A DNA stretch of 64,000 bases from Paenibacillus hamazuiensis (GCF_023276405.1 NZ_JALRMO010000001.1:7217501-7281500), one strand, 5' to 3'; counted from the first letter of the stretch, positions 9,275 to 17,080 are shown. Notes: generated by a model not told the origin, from the letters alone. Numbers and translations are program-made.

Positions 9275-9679
9275 CTAGCTTGCCCTCGCTTCGGTGCTGA
9301 TCATCCATGATACTCCGAATTTATCCTCGAGCTGACCGAACAAAGTGCCCCAAAACGCCGGAGCCAGCGGGTATTTCACTTTGCCGCCTACGGCCAGTTT
9401 GTCGAACGCTTCGCGGGCTTCGGCTTCCGTTGCGAATTCCAAGCTTAAATTGACGGCGTTTCCCCGGCTAAGCGGCTCAAACACACAATCGGTCACGAAG
9501 AAGGTCACGCCGGCGGCAACGAAGCTCAGATGCATGATTTTATCTTTCAGCTCTTCCTTTGCATCCGGAAGCTGCCCGTGAGTCATCACGGACACGATCT
9601 CGCCGCCGAGCGCTTGCGTGTAAAACTCGCTCTGGGCTTTCGCATTCTCCGATACAATGTAAGGCGTCAATTTTGCCAC
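9275..9679 (-). CDS. VOC-superfamily PhnB-like protein
   Basis: The 134-residue protein matches the PhnB/3-demethylubiquinone-methyltransferase-like branch of the VOC fold: FYTQALGGEIVSVMTHGQ near the start and FGVSWMIS at the end, the latter being diagnostic for this branch. GTG start at 9679 follows GAAAGGATGATGAACG. Function of PhnB-like proteins outside phosphonate operons is unknown. Single-gene unit. Confidence 0.88.
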   Translation of the reverse strand: MAKLTPYIVSENAKAQSEFYTQALGGEIVSVMTHGQLPDAKEELKDKIMHLSFVAAGVTFFVTDCVFEPLSRGNAVNLSLEFATEAEAREAFDKLAVGGKVKYPLAPAFWGTLFGQLEDKFGVSWMISTEARAS

Positions 9680-9789
9680 CGTTCATCATCCTTTCATCTT
9701 GGAATGGGATTTATTGAATCTCATTGTAGCACTCGGAATGTGCCGGGGTTTCTCATAAATTGCTGATTTGCCGGGCGAAACAACCCCGC

Positions 9790-9818
9790 TTGCGTTTCTG
9801 CCGGTTCGGGTATACAAT
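9790..9818 (+). promoter_or_regulatory. Promoter of the pyrH-like leader
   Basis: TTGCGT (9790-9795), 17 bases, TACAAT (9813-9818, within TATACAAT). It places transcription start near 9825, about 28 bases before the leader peptide ATG. Confidence 0.65.
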
Positions 9819-9852
9819 AATTTGTTGAATAGAAACTGGAAGGAGTGGGAAT

Positions 9853-9918
9853 ATGCGGAGAGGACGGAAGGAAGGTTCGTTTCGGTTATTTGTCTGCATA
9901 TTTCCTTTTTACCGATGA
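9853..9918 (+). CDS. Putative 21-residue leader peptide of the pyrH-like gene
   Basis: ATG 9853 lies 7 bases after AGGAG and opens a 21-codon frame rich in Arg at the N-terminus and ending FVCIFPFYR, TGA at 9916-9918. The stop codon directly abuts the first base of a terminator hairpin (9919). A ribosome held at the end of this frame would cover the 5' arm of that hairpin, the geometry of ribosome-mediated attenuation. No homologue is known to me; the peptide is predicted only from position, binding site and hairpin. Confidence 0.6.
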   Translation: MRRGRKEGSFRLFVCIFPFYR

Positions 9919-9954
9919 CACTAAAGCGTTTGCGGCTTTAGTGTTTTATTTTTG
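9919..9954 (+). terminator. Leader (attenuator) terminator upstream of pyrH-like gene
   Basis: Perfect 9-bp stem CACTAAAGC (9919-9927) / GCTTTAGTG (9935-9943), 7-base loop, then TTTTATTTTTG. It lies between the leader peptide and the ribosome binding site of the kinase gene, so it would stop transcription before that gene. Confidence 0.8.
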
Positions 9955-9971
9955 TCAGGAGGCGGTGGACT

Positions 9972-10703
9972 ATGTACAAAAGAATTCTCATCAAGCTGAG
10001 CGGCGGGGCCGTGGCGGGAAAAAGCGATTTCGGATTCGATCCGGAGAGACTGGAGCACATCGCGGGTGAGATTATGTCTGTTGTCAACATGGGAGTGGAG
10101 GTGTCGCTGGTCATCGGCGGCGGCAATATTTTTCGCGGCAATATGGGCGAGAGCTGGGGAATCGAACGGGCGGAGGCGGACAGCATCGGCACTCTCGCCA
10201 CCGTCATCAACAGCTTGATGCTGCGAGGCGTTCTGAAATCGAAAACGGACAAAGAAGTCCGTGTGATGACCGCCATTCCGATCGCTTCCGTTGCCGAGCC
10301 GTACATCCGATTGAGGGCGATTCATCATTTGGAAAAAGGATACATCGTTATTTTCGCGGGAGGGAACGGACAGCCGTTTGTGACGACGGATTACCCGTCC
10401 GTGCAAAGGGCGATCGAGGTAGGCTGCCAGGCGCTGCTCGTGGCCAAGCAAGGCGTGGACGGCGTACTTGATGCCGATCCGAAGTACCGGAGCGACGCGA
10501 GGAAGTTCAAGTCGCTTCATTACAACGATGTGATTCAGCGCGACCTTAAGATCATGGACCAGTCCGCGTTTATTTTGGCCCGCGATTACAACCTGCCGAT
10601 TCATGTGTTTAACTTCGACCAACCGGGTTCGATGAAGGAAGTATGCGAAGGGAAGAACGTCGGTACGGTGATTAGCAGCGATTCGGTCATGGAGTGGGGG
10701 TGA
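9972..10703 (+). CDS. UMP kinase-like amino acid kinase-family protein (PyrH paralogue)
   Basis: The 243-residue protein follows PyrH closely: KRILIKLSGG at the start, GGGNIFRG, TLATVINSLMLRGVL, MTAIPIASVAEPYI, DADPK, and MDQSAFILARDYNLPIHVF. PyrH phosphorylates UMP to UDP. It differs from housekeeping PyrH at the phosphate/UMP loop, where NGQPFVTTDYPS replaces TGNPFFTTDTAA. The usual pyrH sits between tsf and frr; here the gene stands alone behind an attenuator-like leader, so I infer a second, conditionally expressed copy. ATG 9972 follows AGGAGGCGGTGGACT. Confidence 0.85.
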   Translation: MYKRILIKLSGGAVAGKSDFGFDPERLEHIAGEIMSVVNMGVEVSLVIGGGNIFRGNMGESWGIERAEADSIGTLATVINSLMLRGVLKSKTDKEVRVMTAIPIASVAEPYIRLRAIHHLEKGYIVIFAGGNGQPFVTTDYPSVQRAIEVGCQALLVAKQGVDGVLDADPKYRSDARKFKSLHYNDVIQRDLKIMDQSAFILARDYNLPIHVFNFDQPGSMKEVCEGKNVGTVISSDSVMEWG

Positions 10704-10978
10704 GGGGAAAAACCAGCTCGGAGCGCTGGAGCATGGTGAAAGATGGTCCGCTTCGCGTCCGGATCGTGCTTCCGATCGGTCCCCCGCCCCACAAAGTGAA
10801 GAGAACCTTCGAAGTTTAGTCCTAGTACTTTGTGGGGACCCCATAACCATAAACATTTCTCTAAAGGCGTTGAAATCCGATCACAAAGGCGACCGCTAAC
10901 GCTTCTCCAGCACGATTCCGTCTCGCTTTCGCTCACTTTTCACCAATTTCTCGAAAACTTTCCGGGCTGGTTTTTCCT
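10703..10978. repeat. Long imperfect palindromic element (MITE-like)
   Basis: The ends GGAAAAACCAGCTCGGA (from 10706) and TCCGGGCTGGTTTTTCC (to 10978) are inverted repeats with one mismatch. Further arms match inward (TGGTGAAA / TTTCACCA; GGATCGTGCT / AGCACGATTCC), and the centre carries CCCCACAAAGT / ACTTTGTGGGG around a short loop. The whole 275-bp segment can fold into one long hairpin and carries no convincing gene. No transposase is present, so I call it a non-autonomous or structural repeat. Confidence 0.65.
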
Positions 10979-11013
10979 ATAGTAATAGTAAATAACGTTA
11001 AAAATTCAAAGCA

Positions 11014-12666
11014 TTAATAAGTGATTTTTACTGTACGCGTAGCGTCGATGTAATCGACCTTGGCGCCGAGCACTTCGGCGAGCAGGCGAACCGGCACCAT
11101 CGTGTTCTCGCCGATCAGTCTGGCGGGAGTGTCGGTCTGCCGGATGGTTCCGTTTACGGCGATCTGGTTGGTCGTCGTAAACAGGGTCACCTTCAGGCTG
11201 CCCTTCGTATAGATGGCGGCGCGCTGCTGCTCGTCCCAATCGACGTTTGCTCCGAGCGCGGCGGCCAGATCGCGGATATACAAATACGAGAAGCCGTCCA
11301 CGATAACCGGAGTGCGCTTCATCGGGAAGCTGATGCCGTCGATCTGGTAGCTCGTGGCATCGAGACCAAACGTTGCTACGCGCTGGGTCGGATAAACGGT
11401 GACGTAATATTTTTTGTAGTCGGCCGCATTTTTATGCATAAGCTGCTTGCCGACGGTCGGGGCGGGCTCGGTGGTGAAGTCCCATTCTTTCGTCTGCGTG
11501 ACGGTGCTGCCGTCCTTCTTGACGGCCTGTACGCTCACCTTCGCGTGGTAGCCCGTGTCCGGCTGCAGCGGCTTGCTCGGCGTTAAAATGACGGCCTTGC
11601 TCAGCTTATCGTCCGTATCCGGTGTGTTGACGAGCAGATCGACCGGCCGCTTAGCGCCGTCCGTCAGCTCGGCGCTGACCAGCTTCACCTTATCGATGCC
11701 GGTGCCGTAAAATTCCGCCATGATCGGGTACCCGACCGGATAGACGGAGCCGGTGTGGATGCGCAGCGGGTCCGGTTCCTCGTTGCCTTCAAACGATGTC
11801 GGCACGTAACGTTCGCCTTCCGCCGGCGACACGACCAGCTTCGGCTCCCCATCCGAGCCGGTGCCGAATTCGATAATCGTGTAGTCGCCGATTTTGGCGA
11901 TCCCGACTTCGCGAATGTACGGATCAAGCAGCGGGCTGCGGTGATACGGAGCATCGAATAAAGCGTCGGTCACTTCGCTGACCGTCCCGGAAAAATAAGC
12001 GGCGTCTTCACCCACGTTGTCCGTATAGCCGAAATAAGCGGCGCGTTCGAGCGGAGTTTTGCCGAAGAAGCCGGCTTTGCCAGGGTCTTGGTCATGCAGG
12101 CTGTCCTGACTTTTGCCGTCCTGCTGAATTTTATTGTTGTTCAAATATTGGGCATGGGCCGTCGCGCTGGCGCTTAGACGGTCGTTCAATTGAACGGGAG
12201 GAAGCCCGTAAACGGTCCGATAGTCGTTTACTGCAGCAAGACCGGCCGTCTGGTCGGAGGATGGCGGTGCAAACTGCTGCAGCGCATCCTTGGCGATGGT
12301 AAACGTCCATGTCTTTTCGAGCGGCACGTAGCCGGCATAATTGATCGTCATTCGCACCGTGTACGAGCCTGGCGCGAGACTTTTCGCCGGGACGTACGTG
12401 AACAATCCTTTTTCCCGGTCATAGGTTACCGGGACGCTCTCGCCATTCACATACATGGCATAGTTCGACGGATCGGTCACCACATCGGTGCTGAGATAAA
12501 ACGCAATGGTTGGCTTCGCGACACCTACCGTATTCTCCGGAGCGGTCCTGTAGCCGTAGGAGAACGCATGCGCGTAATTGACGGGGAATACCAGATTGGC
12601 AGATCCTATAAGAAACGCCAATAAAAGCAGCGTCCATATTTTACCCGGTCGGTTCGTTCGTTGCAT
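11014..12666 (-). CDS. Secreted CAP-domain protein with C-terminal stalk (copper amine oxidase N-like) domain
   Basis: The 550-residue protein has a signal peptide (basic start, hydrophobic WTLLLLAFLIG, ending NYAHA near 34). An Ig-like segment follows, then a CAP/SCP domain at about 140-280 (VNDYRTVYGLPPVQLNDRL, SLHDQDP, NVGEDAAYF), then another beta-rich region, and at about 440-550 a stalk domain of the copper amine oxidase N type (SYLYIRDLAAALGANVDWDE; MVPVRLLAEVLGAKV). Such stalk domains anchor secreted proteins of Paenibacillus and relatives at the cell wall. ATG 12666 is chosen because GAAGGAGGACATCCG precedes it; an upstream in-frame start lacks a site. CAP proteins have diverse roles; this one is unassigned. 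Confidence 0.88.
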   Translation of the reverse strand: MQRTNRPGKIWTLLLLAFLIGSANLVFPVNYAHAFSYGYRTAPENTVGVAKPTIAFYLSTDVVTDPSNYAMYVNGESVPVTYDREKGLFTYVPAKSLAPGSYTVRMTINYAGYVPLEKTWTFTIAKDALQQFAPPSSDQTAGLAAVNDYRTVYGLPPVQLNDRLSASATAHAQYLNNNKIQQDGKSQDSLHDQDPGKAGFFGKTPLERAAYFGYTDNVGEDAAYFSGTVSEVTDALFDAPYHRSPLLDPYIREVGIAKIGDYTIIEFGTGSDGEPKLVVSPAEGERYVPTSFEGNEEPDPLRIHTGSVYPVGYPIMAEFYGTGIDKVKLVSAELTDGAKRPVDLLVNTPDTDDKLSKAVILTPSKPLQPDTGYHAKVSVQAVKKDGSTVTQTKEWDFTTEPAPTVGKQLMHKNAADYKKYYVTVYPTQRVATFGLDATSYQIDGISFPMKRTPVIVDGFSYLYIRDLAAALGANVDWDEQQRAAIYTKGSLKVTLFTTTNQIAVNGTIRQTDTPARLIGENTMVPVRLLAEVLGAKVDYIDATRTVKITY

Positions 12667-12831
12667 CGGATGTCCTCCTTCGTAGATTGCAGCTTTTTTT
12701 GCGGAGAGGTTGTCCCCCAAAAAAATTAGACGTCCGAAATCTCCGGATTGTTTCGTTCGCCGCATAGGAATCTATTTCCTGGACCGGATGTGCGGAAAAA
12801 TAAAGCGGGCCGTATGCCCGCGAATCGTTCT

Positions 12832-14115
12832 TTATCTTTTCGCAACGGTGAAATCGTTCTCGATCAGCAGCCAGTTTTGCGGGAACGAAAGCCCCAGCTT
12901 CCAGTAGCTGACGCCGCGCAGATCAAGCTCCTTGACCAGGTTGAATTTGGCCTGGATGGAGCGGGCGTCCTCGAACCAGACGGTATGTTCCCTCCCTTCC
13001 TCATCCCTATAGCCAAAATGCGGCGCCTGTGCCGTATAGTCGTACAGGATTTCCTGATTGTAGCGGCGGGCGAGATTTATAGCCGCTTGCGGGCTGATCG
13101 CCCTCGCCACTGTGCCTTTGACGAAAGGCAGCGTCCAATCGTAGCCGTACAAATTTTGCCCCATCATGATTTTGTTTGCGGGAATTTCCGTCCGCGCGTA
13201 TTCCAGCACCCGCCGCACCGGGCCGATCGGGGACACCGGCATCGCCGGACCGCCGCTGTAGCCCCATTCGTACGTCATGATCACGACGAAATCGGCGACC
13301 TCGCCGTGGGTTTTGTAATCGTGCGCGGTGTACCATTCGCCGGTTTGCGCCGCGCTCGTTTTGGGGGCCAGGGCGGTGGACATCAGGAAACCTTCGCGAT
13401 GAAGGCGGTCAGCCGCTTTGCGCAGAAAGCCGTTATACTCCTCCCGGTCCTGTGGGCGGAGGTGCTCGATGTCGAAATGAATGTCGCGGAATCCAAGCTC
13501 CCTGGCCGTGCGGATTATATGGTTCAGCAGCGTGTTTTGCAGTTGATCGCTGCCCAGGATGGCGGCGCCGAGGTCGGCGCTGAACTGCTCGTTTTCGATA
13601 TTCGTGACGACCATCATCAGCGTCACATTGTGCCGGCTCGCGATCTCGCGCAAATTGTCCAGCGGCGGAGCTTGCAGCGATCCGTCGCGCCGGATCCGGA
13701 AGCTGAACGGGGCCAAATATGTCAAGTGCGGGATCGCTTCGTTCAGCGACTGCGTGAGACTCGGCGACAGCTCCTCCGCCCGCGGCTCGATGTAGGCGTT
13801 GAATTCGGCGGATCTGCGCCCTGCCGGCGGAATGTACAGCCGGGTCCCTACAGCCAGCTCGGCGTTTGAAGCCAGCCGGTTGACTTCAGCCAGTCTATGG
13901 AGCGGGATGCCGAACCTCCGGGCGATACTGTAGAGGCTGTCCCCGGGCTGGACCCAGTAATATTGCCCGACGATGGGGATGACCAGAGCTTGCCCGACGA
14001 CCAGCGTGCTTTCCGGGCTAATGCCGTTGGCTTCGGCAATAGCTTGGGCAGACGATCCGAATGTCTGGGCCACCTGAAAGATCGTCTGGCCGGGCCTTAC
14101 CACGTGTATCTGCAT
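12832..14115 (-). CDS. LysM/GH18 spore peptidoglycan hydrolase, SleL/YaaH type
   Basis: The 427-residue protein has two LysM repeats at about 2-46 and 50-96 (IHVVRPGQTIFQVAQTFG; YYWVQPGDSLYSIARRFG) and a GH18 domain from about 105. The GH18 catalytic segment reads DIHFDIEHL, keeping the D-x-E pair; later motifs are MTYEWGYSGGPA and GYDWTLPF. It has no signal peptide, as in SleL/YaaH, which reach the forespore coat from the mother cell and cleave cortical muramic lactam glycan during germination. Start ATG follows AAGGAGAGATCAT. Its position near a GerP-like locus supports a spore role. Confidence 0.88.
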   Translation of the reverse strand: MQIHVVRPGQTIFQVAQTFGSSAQAIAEANGISPESTLVVGQALVIPIVGQYYWVQPGDSLYSIARRFGIPLHRLAEVNRLASNAELAVGTRLYIPPAGRRSAEFNAYIEPRAEELSPSLTQSLNEAIPHLTYLAPFSFRIRRDGSLQAPPLDNLREIASRHNVTLMMVVTNIENEQFSADLGAAILGSDQLQNTLLNHIIRTARELGFRDIHFDIEHLRPQDREEYNGFLRKAADRLHREGFLMSTALAPKTSAAQTGEWYTAHDYKTHGEVADFVVIMTYEWGYSGGPAMPVSPIGPVRRVLEYARTEIPANKIMMGQNLYGYDWTLPFVKGTVARAISPQAAINLARRYNQEILYDYTAQAPHFGYRDEEGREHTVWFEDARSIQAKFNLVKELDLRGVSYWKLGLSFPQNWLLIENDFTVAKR

Positions 14116-14291
14116 ATGATCTCTCCTTACTTAGGTTCGCGTTCGCAAAACGTGCTTACGACAGCCTATTCCGCCGGAGCCCAGCGGGTGTATGTCCGGG
14201 AAGCTTTATTGGGAAGTGCAGCCGGCAGGAACAACGGCTCCCCGCAGCGAATGTATTCAGAATAGCGATGCCGAAATCAAGGAGGTTGAAC

Positions 14292-14717
14292 ATGTCCAAC
14301 ATCGTGCTGTCCTCTAAAGCGTTTTCCATGGAAGAGGAGCTGCAGCTGTTTGCGGAGGAGTGGGATTTTACGGTCCGGAAAGTGCCGGAAGGCTTTGTGA
14401 TCGAACCGGAAGAGATGCTCTGCATAGATGGGATCAATGTGGAGGAGGAAGCGAAAGGATGGAGGTTTTGGCGGGAATTCGACGCCACCACGTGGGAGGA
14501 TTTCCTGCTGATGCATATTACGCACCATATCGCGGCGAAATACGGCATTCTGATCGAATATGATTTGCCTACCGGCAGCCGGCTTGTGGAGCCGACCCCG
14601 GAGGAATTCGAAACGTTCGACGATTATGCCGAGCATGTCGTCCGCAAGGAAGAGGGCTGGGTCAAAGAGATGAAGAAAAACTGGATATATACGCACCGGA
14701 CCAAATACATCCGCTAA
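14292..14717 (+). CDS. Conserved hypothetical protein
   Basis: The 141-residue acidic protein starts MSNIVLSSKAFSMEEELQLF behind a near-perfect AAGGAGGTTGAAC site. It has no signal peptide or membrane helix; a WEDFLLMHITHHIAAKYG helix and an acidic C-terminal half (EPTPEEFETFDDYAEHV) are visible. I recognise no family. It lies between the LysM/GH18 gene and the GerPC-like gene and is convergent with the latter. Confidence 0.8.
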   Translation: MSNIVLSSKAFSMEEELQLFAEEWDFTVRKVPEGFVIEPEEMLCIDGINVEEEAKGWRFWREFDATTWEDFLLMHITHHIAAKYGILIEYDLPTGSRLVEPTPEEFETFDDYAEHVVRKEEGWVKEMKKNWIYTHRTKYIR

Positions 14718-14718
14718 A

Positions 14719-15138
14719 TTAATGGGCCGGTCGCGCCCTGATGTTGCATGCAGGACCGGAGCCCGTCTGGTCCTTTTTGGTTTCTTTGCCGGCGGCCGGC
14801 GGCTTCGATTCCGGCTTGTTAACCCAAGGGAACATCTCCTCCTGTATGTTCTCTGGAATCGGTCCCGTATAGTTGACTCCGATGTTTAATTTCCCCCCGA
14901 GCTCTTTAATGCCGAGCGCCCCGAAATTGTTGCTGTGCTCCAGCTTTTCCACCACCAGCTTGTCGATATGCAGCTGTTCGATAACGATGGCAGGGGCGGA
15001 TTGGTCTTTCCCGCACCCGGGCTCCTCATGGGCGAGGGAGGCCAGCTTCTTTTCCACTTCGGCGAGCCGTTGTTCGAGGAGGGCTTTATCCGTATCCGCT
15101 GCGGATATGATTTGGCGAAGCCATTGTGCGAAGAACAT
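14719..15138 (-). CDS. GerPC-like spore germination/coat protein
   Basis: The 139-residue protein opens with a coiled-coil helix (LLEQRLAEVEKKLASL) followed by IEQLHIDKLVVEKLEHSN and the beta motif LGGKLNIGVNYTG, the same helix-plus-GTLNIG layout as GerPC. GerP proteins allow germinants through the spore coat (known in Bacillus). Start ATG follows ACGGAGTGGTAACCGC. It follows the Hsp20 gene by 63 bases in one unit and is divergent from four GerPA/PF-like genes. Similarity is motif-level, so the name is tentative. Confidence 0.65.
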   Translation of the reverse strand: MFFAQWLRQIISAADTDKALLEQRLAEVEKKLASLAHEEPGCGKDQSAPAIVIEQLHIDKLVVEKLEHSNNFGALGIKELGGKLNIGVNYTGPIPENIQEEMFPWVNKPESKPPAAGKETKKDQTGSGPACNIRARPAH

Positions 15139-15201
15139 GCGGTTACCACTCCGTTTCTGATCGATTGCTGCCGCTTTTTTTCAATAGGCCTTGGGCTTAA
15201 G

Positions 15202-15657
15202 TCAGTCGATAGGGATGCTGGTTCGCATAGCGGCTGCCGCCGGAATCCGGATGATGAGCACCCCGCTGTGGAACGATGCGGTGATACGGACCGTTCCCGG
15301 ATCCACTTTACCCGGCAGCCGAACGGTTCGTTGGAAAGGGCCGCTCGGCCGCTCGGAAACGAGAGGGGAAGCATCCGGAATCAGAGGTTTGGCCGTTCCT
15401 TTGATATGCAGCAGCTCTCCGGCGAGCGAAAGCTCGACATCCTCTTTGGCGATACCCGGCAAATCGATCAGAATGAGAAGATCCTGCTGCTGGCAAAGGA
15501 TGTCGACCCGAGGCCACGCCTCCTGCGGATGTTCGTCCGCCGGGGGTTTGCCTTCCGTTTTTTTGGAGGCAGGCTGTTCGAAAATATCCGTCCAGAAGTC
15601 TCCGCCGGCAAATTGCTTCGCGATATCCATCCATTTGCTGATTTTTTCCGGGTCCAT
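15202..15657 (-). CDS. Hsp20/alpha-crystallin family protein (spore-coat CotP-like)
   Basis: The 151-residue protein has an alpha-crystallin domain at about 48-145: PRVDILCQQQDLLILIDLPGI, then ELLHIKGTAK, and the GVLIIRIP strand. The N-terminal region holds a short K/E-rich linker. Small heat-shock chaperones of this type occur as spore coat proteins in Bacillaceae (CotP, CotM). Its operon with a GerPC-like gene and divergence from GerPF-like genes point to a sporulation role (inference). The ribosome site before ATG 15657 is weak (GAAAGATGG). Confidence 0.82.
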   Translation of the reverse strand: MDPEKISKWMDIAKQFAGGDFWTDIFEQPASKKTEGKPPADEHPQEAWPRVDILCQQQDLLILIDLPGIAKEDVELSLAGELLHIKGTAKPLIPDASPLVSERPSGPFQRTVRLPGKVDPGTVRITASFHSGVLIIRIPAAAAMRTSIPID

Positions 15658-15885
15658 ATCGCACCATCTTTCGACGTGAAAGTTATCCGTGAGGGATCAG
15701 CTCCCATCGCTGATCCGCGAATAGGCTAGTCTACTGTAATAAATCATATTGTTCTTTTGAAAAATTCATTCCAACCGGAACGATTGGAGCAAGCCGCGGA
15801 CATTTTTTTGGCGGCCTGCCGCTCATACTTGCGAGGTGCGGAGAATAAGATAGAAAAAATACTAATTTCGGAAAGGAATTTGCCC
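15658..15885. promoter_or_regulatory. Divergent intergenic region of the spore locus
   Basis: This 228-bp gap must hold promoters for both the Hsp20/GerPC-like unit and the four GerPF-like genes. An in-frame extension of the first GerPF-like gene back to TTG 15757 exists but its residues do not resemble the family. I could not identify a confident sigma-K or sigma-E promoter by eye. Confidence 0.4.
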
Positions 15886-16119
15886 ATGGTATTTGTGCCG
15901 ACTGAAATCAACATCGGAAAAATGAAAATCAATAACGCGGATCATTTGGGCACCATTTCCTTTGGGTCTGCACTGGAAATCAACCGAAACGTCTGTGCCA
16001 AAAAAACGCAAGGCATCGGCCAGCAATTCGCCGATCGCTGCTTTCGTTTCGATACCATCAGCCTGGTGCTGGACGATGATATCGCGGATTTGTCAAGCAA
16101 AAAATTGAACAAAAGCTAA
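15886..16119 (+). CDS. GerPA/GerPF-family spore germination protein 1
   Basis: The 77-residue protein starts MVFVPTEINIGKMKINNADH and contains the GTISFGSAL strand, matching the short GerPA/GerPF pattern of xIxINxxxxGxxxFGD plus a C-terminal DxD segment (VLDDDIADLS). Start ATG 15886 follows GGAAAGGAA. It is the first of four tandem homologues. The inserted Cys residues (RNVCAKK; DRCFRF) are unlike canonical GerPA/PF. Tentative as to exact role. Confidence 0.7.
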   Translation: MVFVPTEINIGKMKINNADHLGTISFGSALEINRNVCAKKTQGIGQQFADRCFRFDTISLVLDDDIADLSSKKLNKS

Positions 16120-16136
16120 TCCGGAGGTGCTCGAAA

Positions 16137-16403
16137 ATGTCGGCTTCGCCTCCTCAGATTGTGATCAATATCGGCATCATTAAAGTCAATTCGTTTGAAA
16201 ATGCTTCGGCCATCAATGTCGGACAAAATTTACTCGCGGAGTGGCACAACTCGGATAAGAAGACGATGGGGCTCGGACAAAATATGGGAGACGGAACGGC
16301 ATTCATAGCGACAAGAAGCCACGTGGACGATCGGGACTTGAACGATTCCAACTCTACCTTTACATCCGATTCGTTTCCAATTCCAATTGCCAGAGGAGAG
16401 TGA
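16137..16403 (+). CDS. GerPA/GerPF-family spore germination protein 2
   Basis: The 88-residue protein reads PQIVINIGIIKVNSFENAS, INVGQNL, then KKTMGLGQNMGD and DDRDLNDSN, i.e. the family layout of an I-x-I-N strand, a G-Q/S-x strand and a terminal D-P/D-D motif. It follows the first copy by 17 bases behind CCGGAGGTGCTCGAAA and overlaps the alternative start of the next. Member of a four-gene tandem cluster. Confidence 0.72.
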   Translation: MSASPPQIVINIGIIKVNSFENASAINVGQNLLAEWHNSDKKTMGLGQNMGDGTAFIATRSHVDDRDLNDSNSTFTSDSFPIPIARGE

Positions 16404-16408
16404 GGCAG

Positions 16409-16642
16409 GTGCTTTTTGCCCCGGTCACGATCAATGTCCTCGGATATAAAGTTAATGCGATAGACCATTCGGCGACGCTTAATATGGGCCCAAGCCAACA
16501 TATCGATACGTTCGTGTCCTACAAACGCAGTCAAGGGATCGGCGAACAAAACGGCGATGCCTCCCCGATGTTCATGTCTCTATCATGGGTAACGGACAGC
16601 GACCTGATCGACACACCTACAGGCAAAATCAGCCTGCTGTAA
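16409..16642 (+). CDS. GerPA/GerPF-family spore germination protein 3
   Basis: The 77-residue protein begins M-L-F-A-P-V-T-I-N-V-L-G, aligning with the fourth copy's M-L-S-F-T-P-T-Q-I-N-M-L-G; this alignment decides for GTG 16409 over GTG 16400. Central NMGPSQHIDTFVSYKRSQGIGEQNGD is nearly the same as in copy 4, and DSDLIDTPTGK ends it. Copies 3 and 4 are clearly recent duplicates relative to copies 1 and 2. Confidence 0.75.
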   Translation: MLFAPVTINVLGYKVNAIDHSATLNMGPSQHIDTFVSYKRSQGIGEQNGDASPMFMSLSWVTDSDLIDTPTGKISLL

Positions 16643-16672
16643 CTATGCATCATAAAATGAGGAGTGATAATT

Positions 16673-16909
16673 TTGCTGTCATTTACACCCACCCAAATAA
16701 ACATGCTGGGCTTCAAAGTAAACACCATAGATAACCAGAGCGTTGTCAACTTCGGCTCCCTGCAAAACATAGATGTGTTTCTCAGCTACAAAAGAAACCA
16801 AGCGTTCGGAGAATTAAACGGCGACTTGTCTCCGGCCAATATCCCGATCTCCTCGGTAAACGATCCGGATGTCATCGACAGCAATACGGGCAAAACCAGC
16901 GTAGTTTAG
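16673..16909 (+). CDS. GerPA/GerPF-family spore germination protein 4
   Basis: The 78-residue protein contains INMLGFKVNTIDNQS, NFGSLQNIDVFLSYKRNQ and NDPDVIDSNTGK, the last close to the NTLDPDVxD end of GerPA/PF. TTG 16673 is chosen because GAGGAG lies 9 bases upstream; GTG 16664 overlaps that site. A very strong terminator follows at 16934, closing the tandem cluster. Confidence 0.75.
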   Translation: MLSFTPTQINMLGFKVNTIDNQSVVNFGSLQNIDVFLSYKRNQAFGELNGDLSPANIPISSVNDPDVIDSNTGKTSVV

Positions 16910-16933
16910 AGCCATTCATGCGCATATTCCCGT

Positions 16934-16967
16934 GAAAAAGCACAGGCTGCAAGCCTGTGCTTTTTCT
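16934..16967 (+). terminator. Terminator of the GerPF-like cluster
   Basis: GAAAAAGCACAGGCTTGC-type palindrome: AAAAAGCACAGGCT pairs fully with AGCCTGTGCTTTTT around GCA. Confidence 0.88.
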
Positions 16968-17011
16968 TGGCAAAGGGGATACTTCACTTTGTGGAATTAC
17001 TTTGTAAGGGA

Positions 17012-17040
17012 TTCAACTTGTGAAGCCGAAGGTGTATAAT
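17012..17040 (+). promoter_or_regulatory. Sigma-A promoter of the ArsP-like permease gene
   Basis: TTCAAC (17012-17017), 17 bases, TATAAT (17035-17040). The -10 box overlaps an in-frame ATG at 17039, which rules that ATG out as the start. Confidence 0.65.
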
Positions 17041-17080
17041 GTCCAAAGCGAGGACGAAACATTTGATATTGGAGGAGCTT

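Noticed and set aside
10601-10936. Minus-strand frame across the palindromic element
   Set aside because: It runs through inverted-repeat DNA and overlaps the end of the pyrH-like gene; no ribosome site.
12748-13869. Plus-strand open frame of over 370 codons opposite the LysM/GH18 gene
   Set aside because: No ribosome site or domain; the minus frame has LysM repeats and GH18 motifs.
15757-15885. N-terminal extension of the first GerPF-like protein from TTG 15757
   Set aside because: The extra residues do not match the family, whose members start within a few residues of the I-N-I-G motif; a ribosome-like site precedes ATG 15886.
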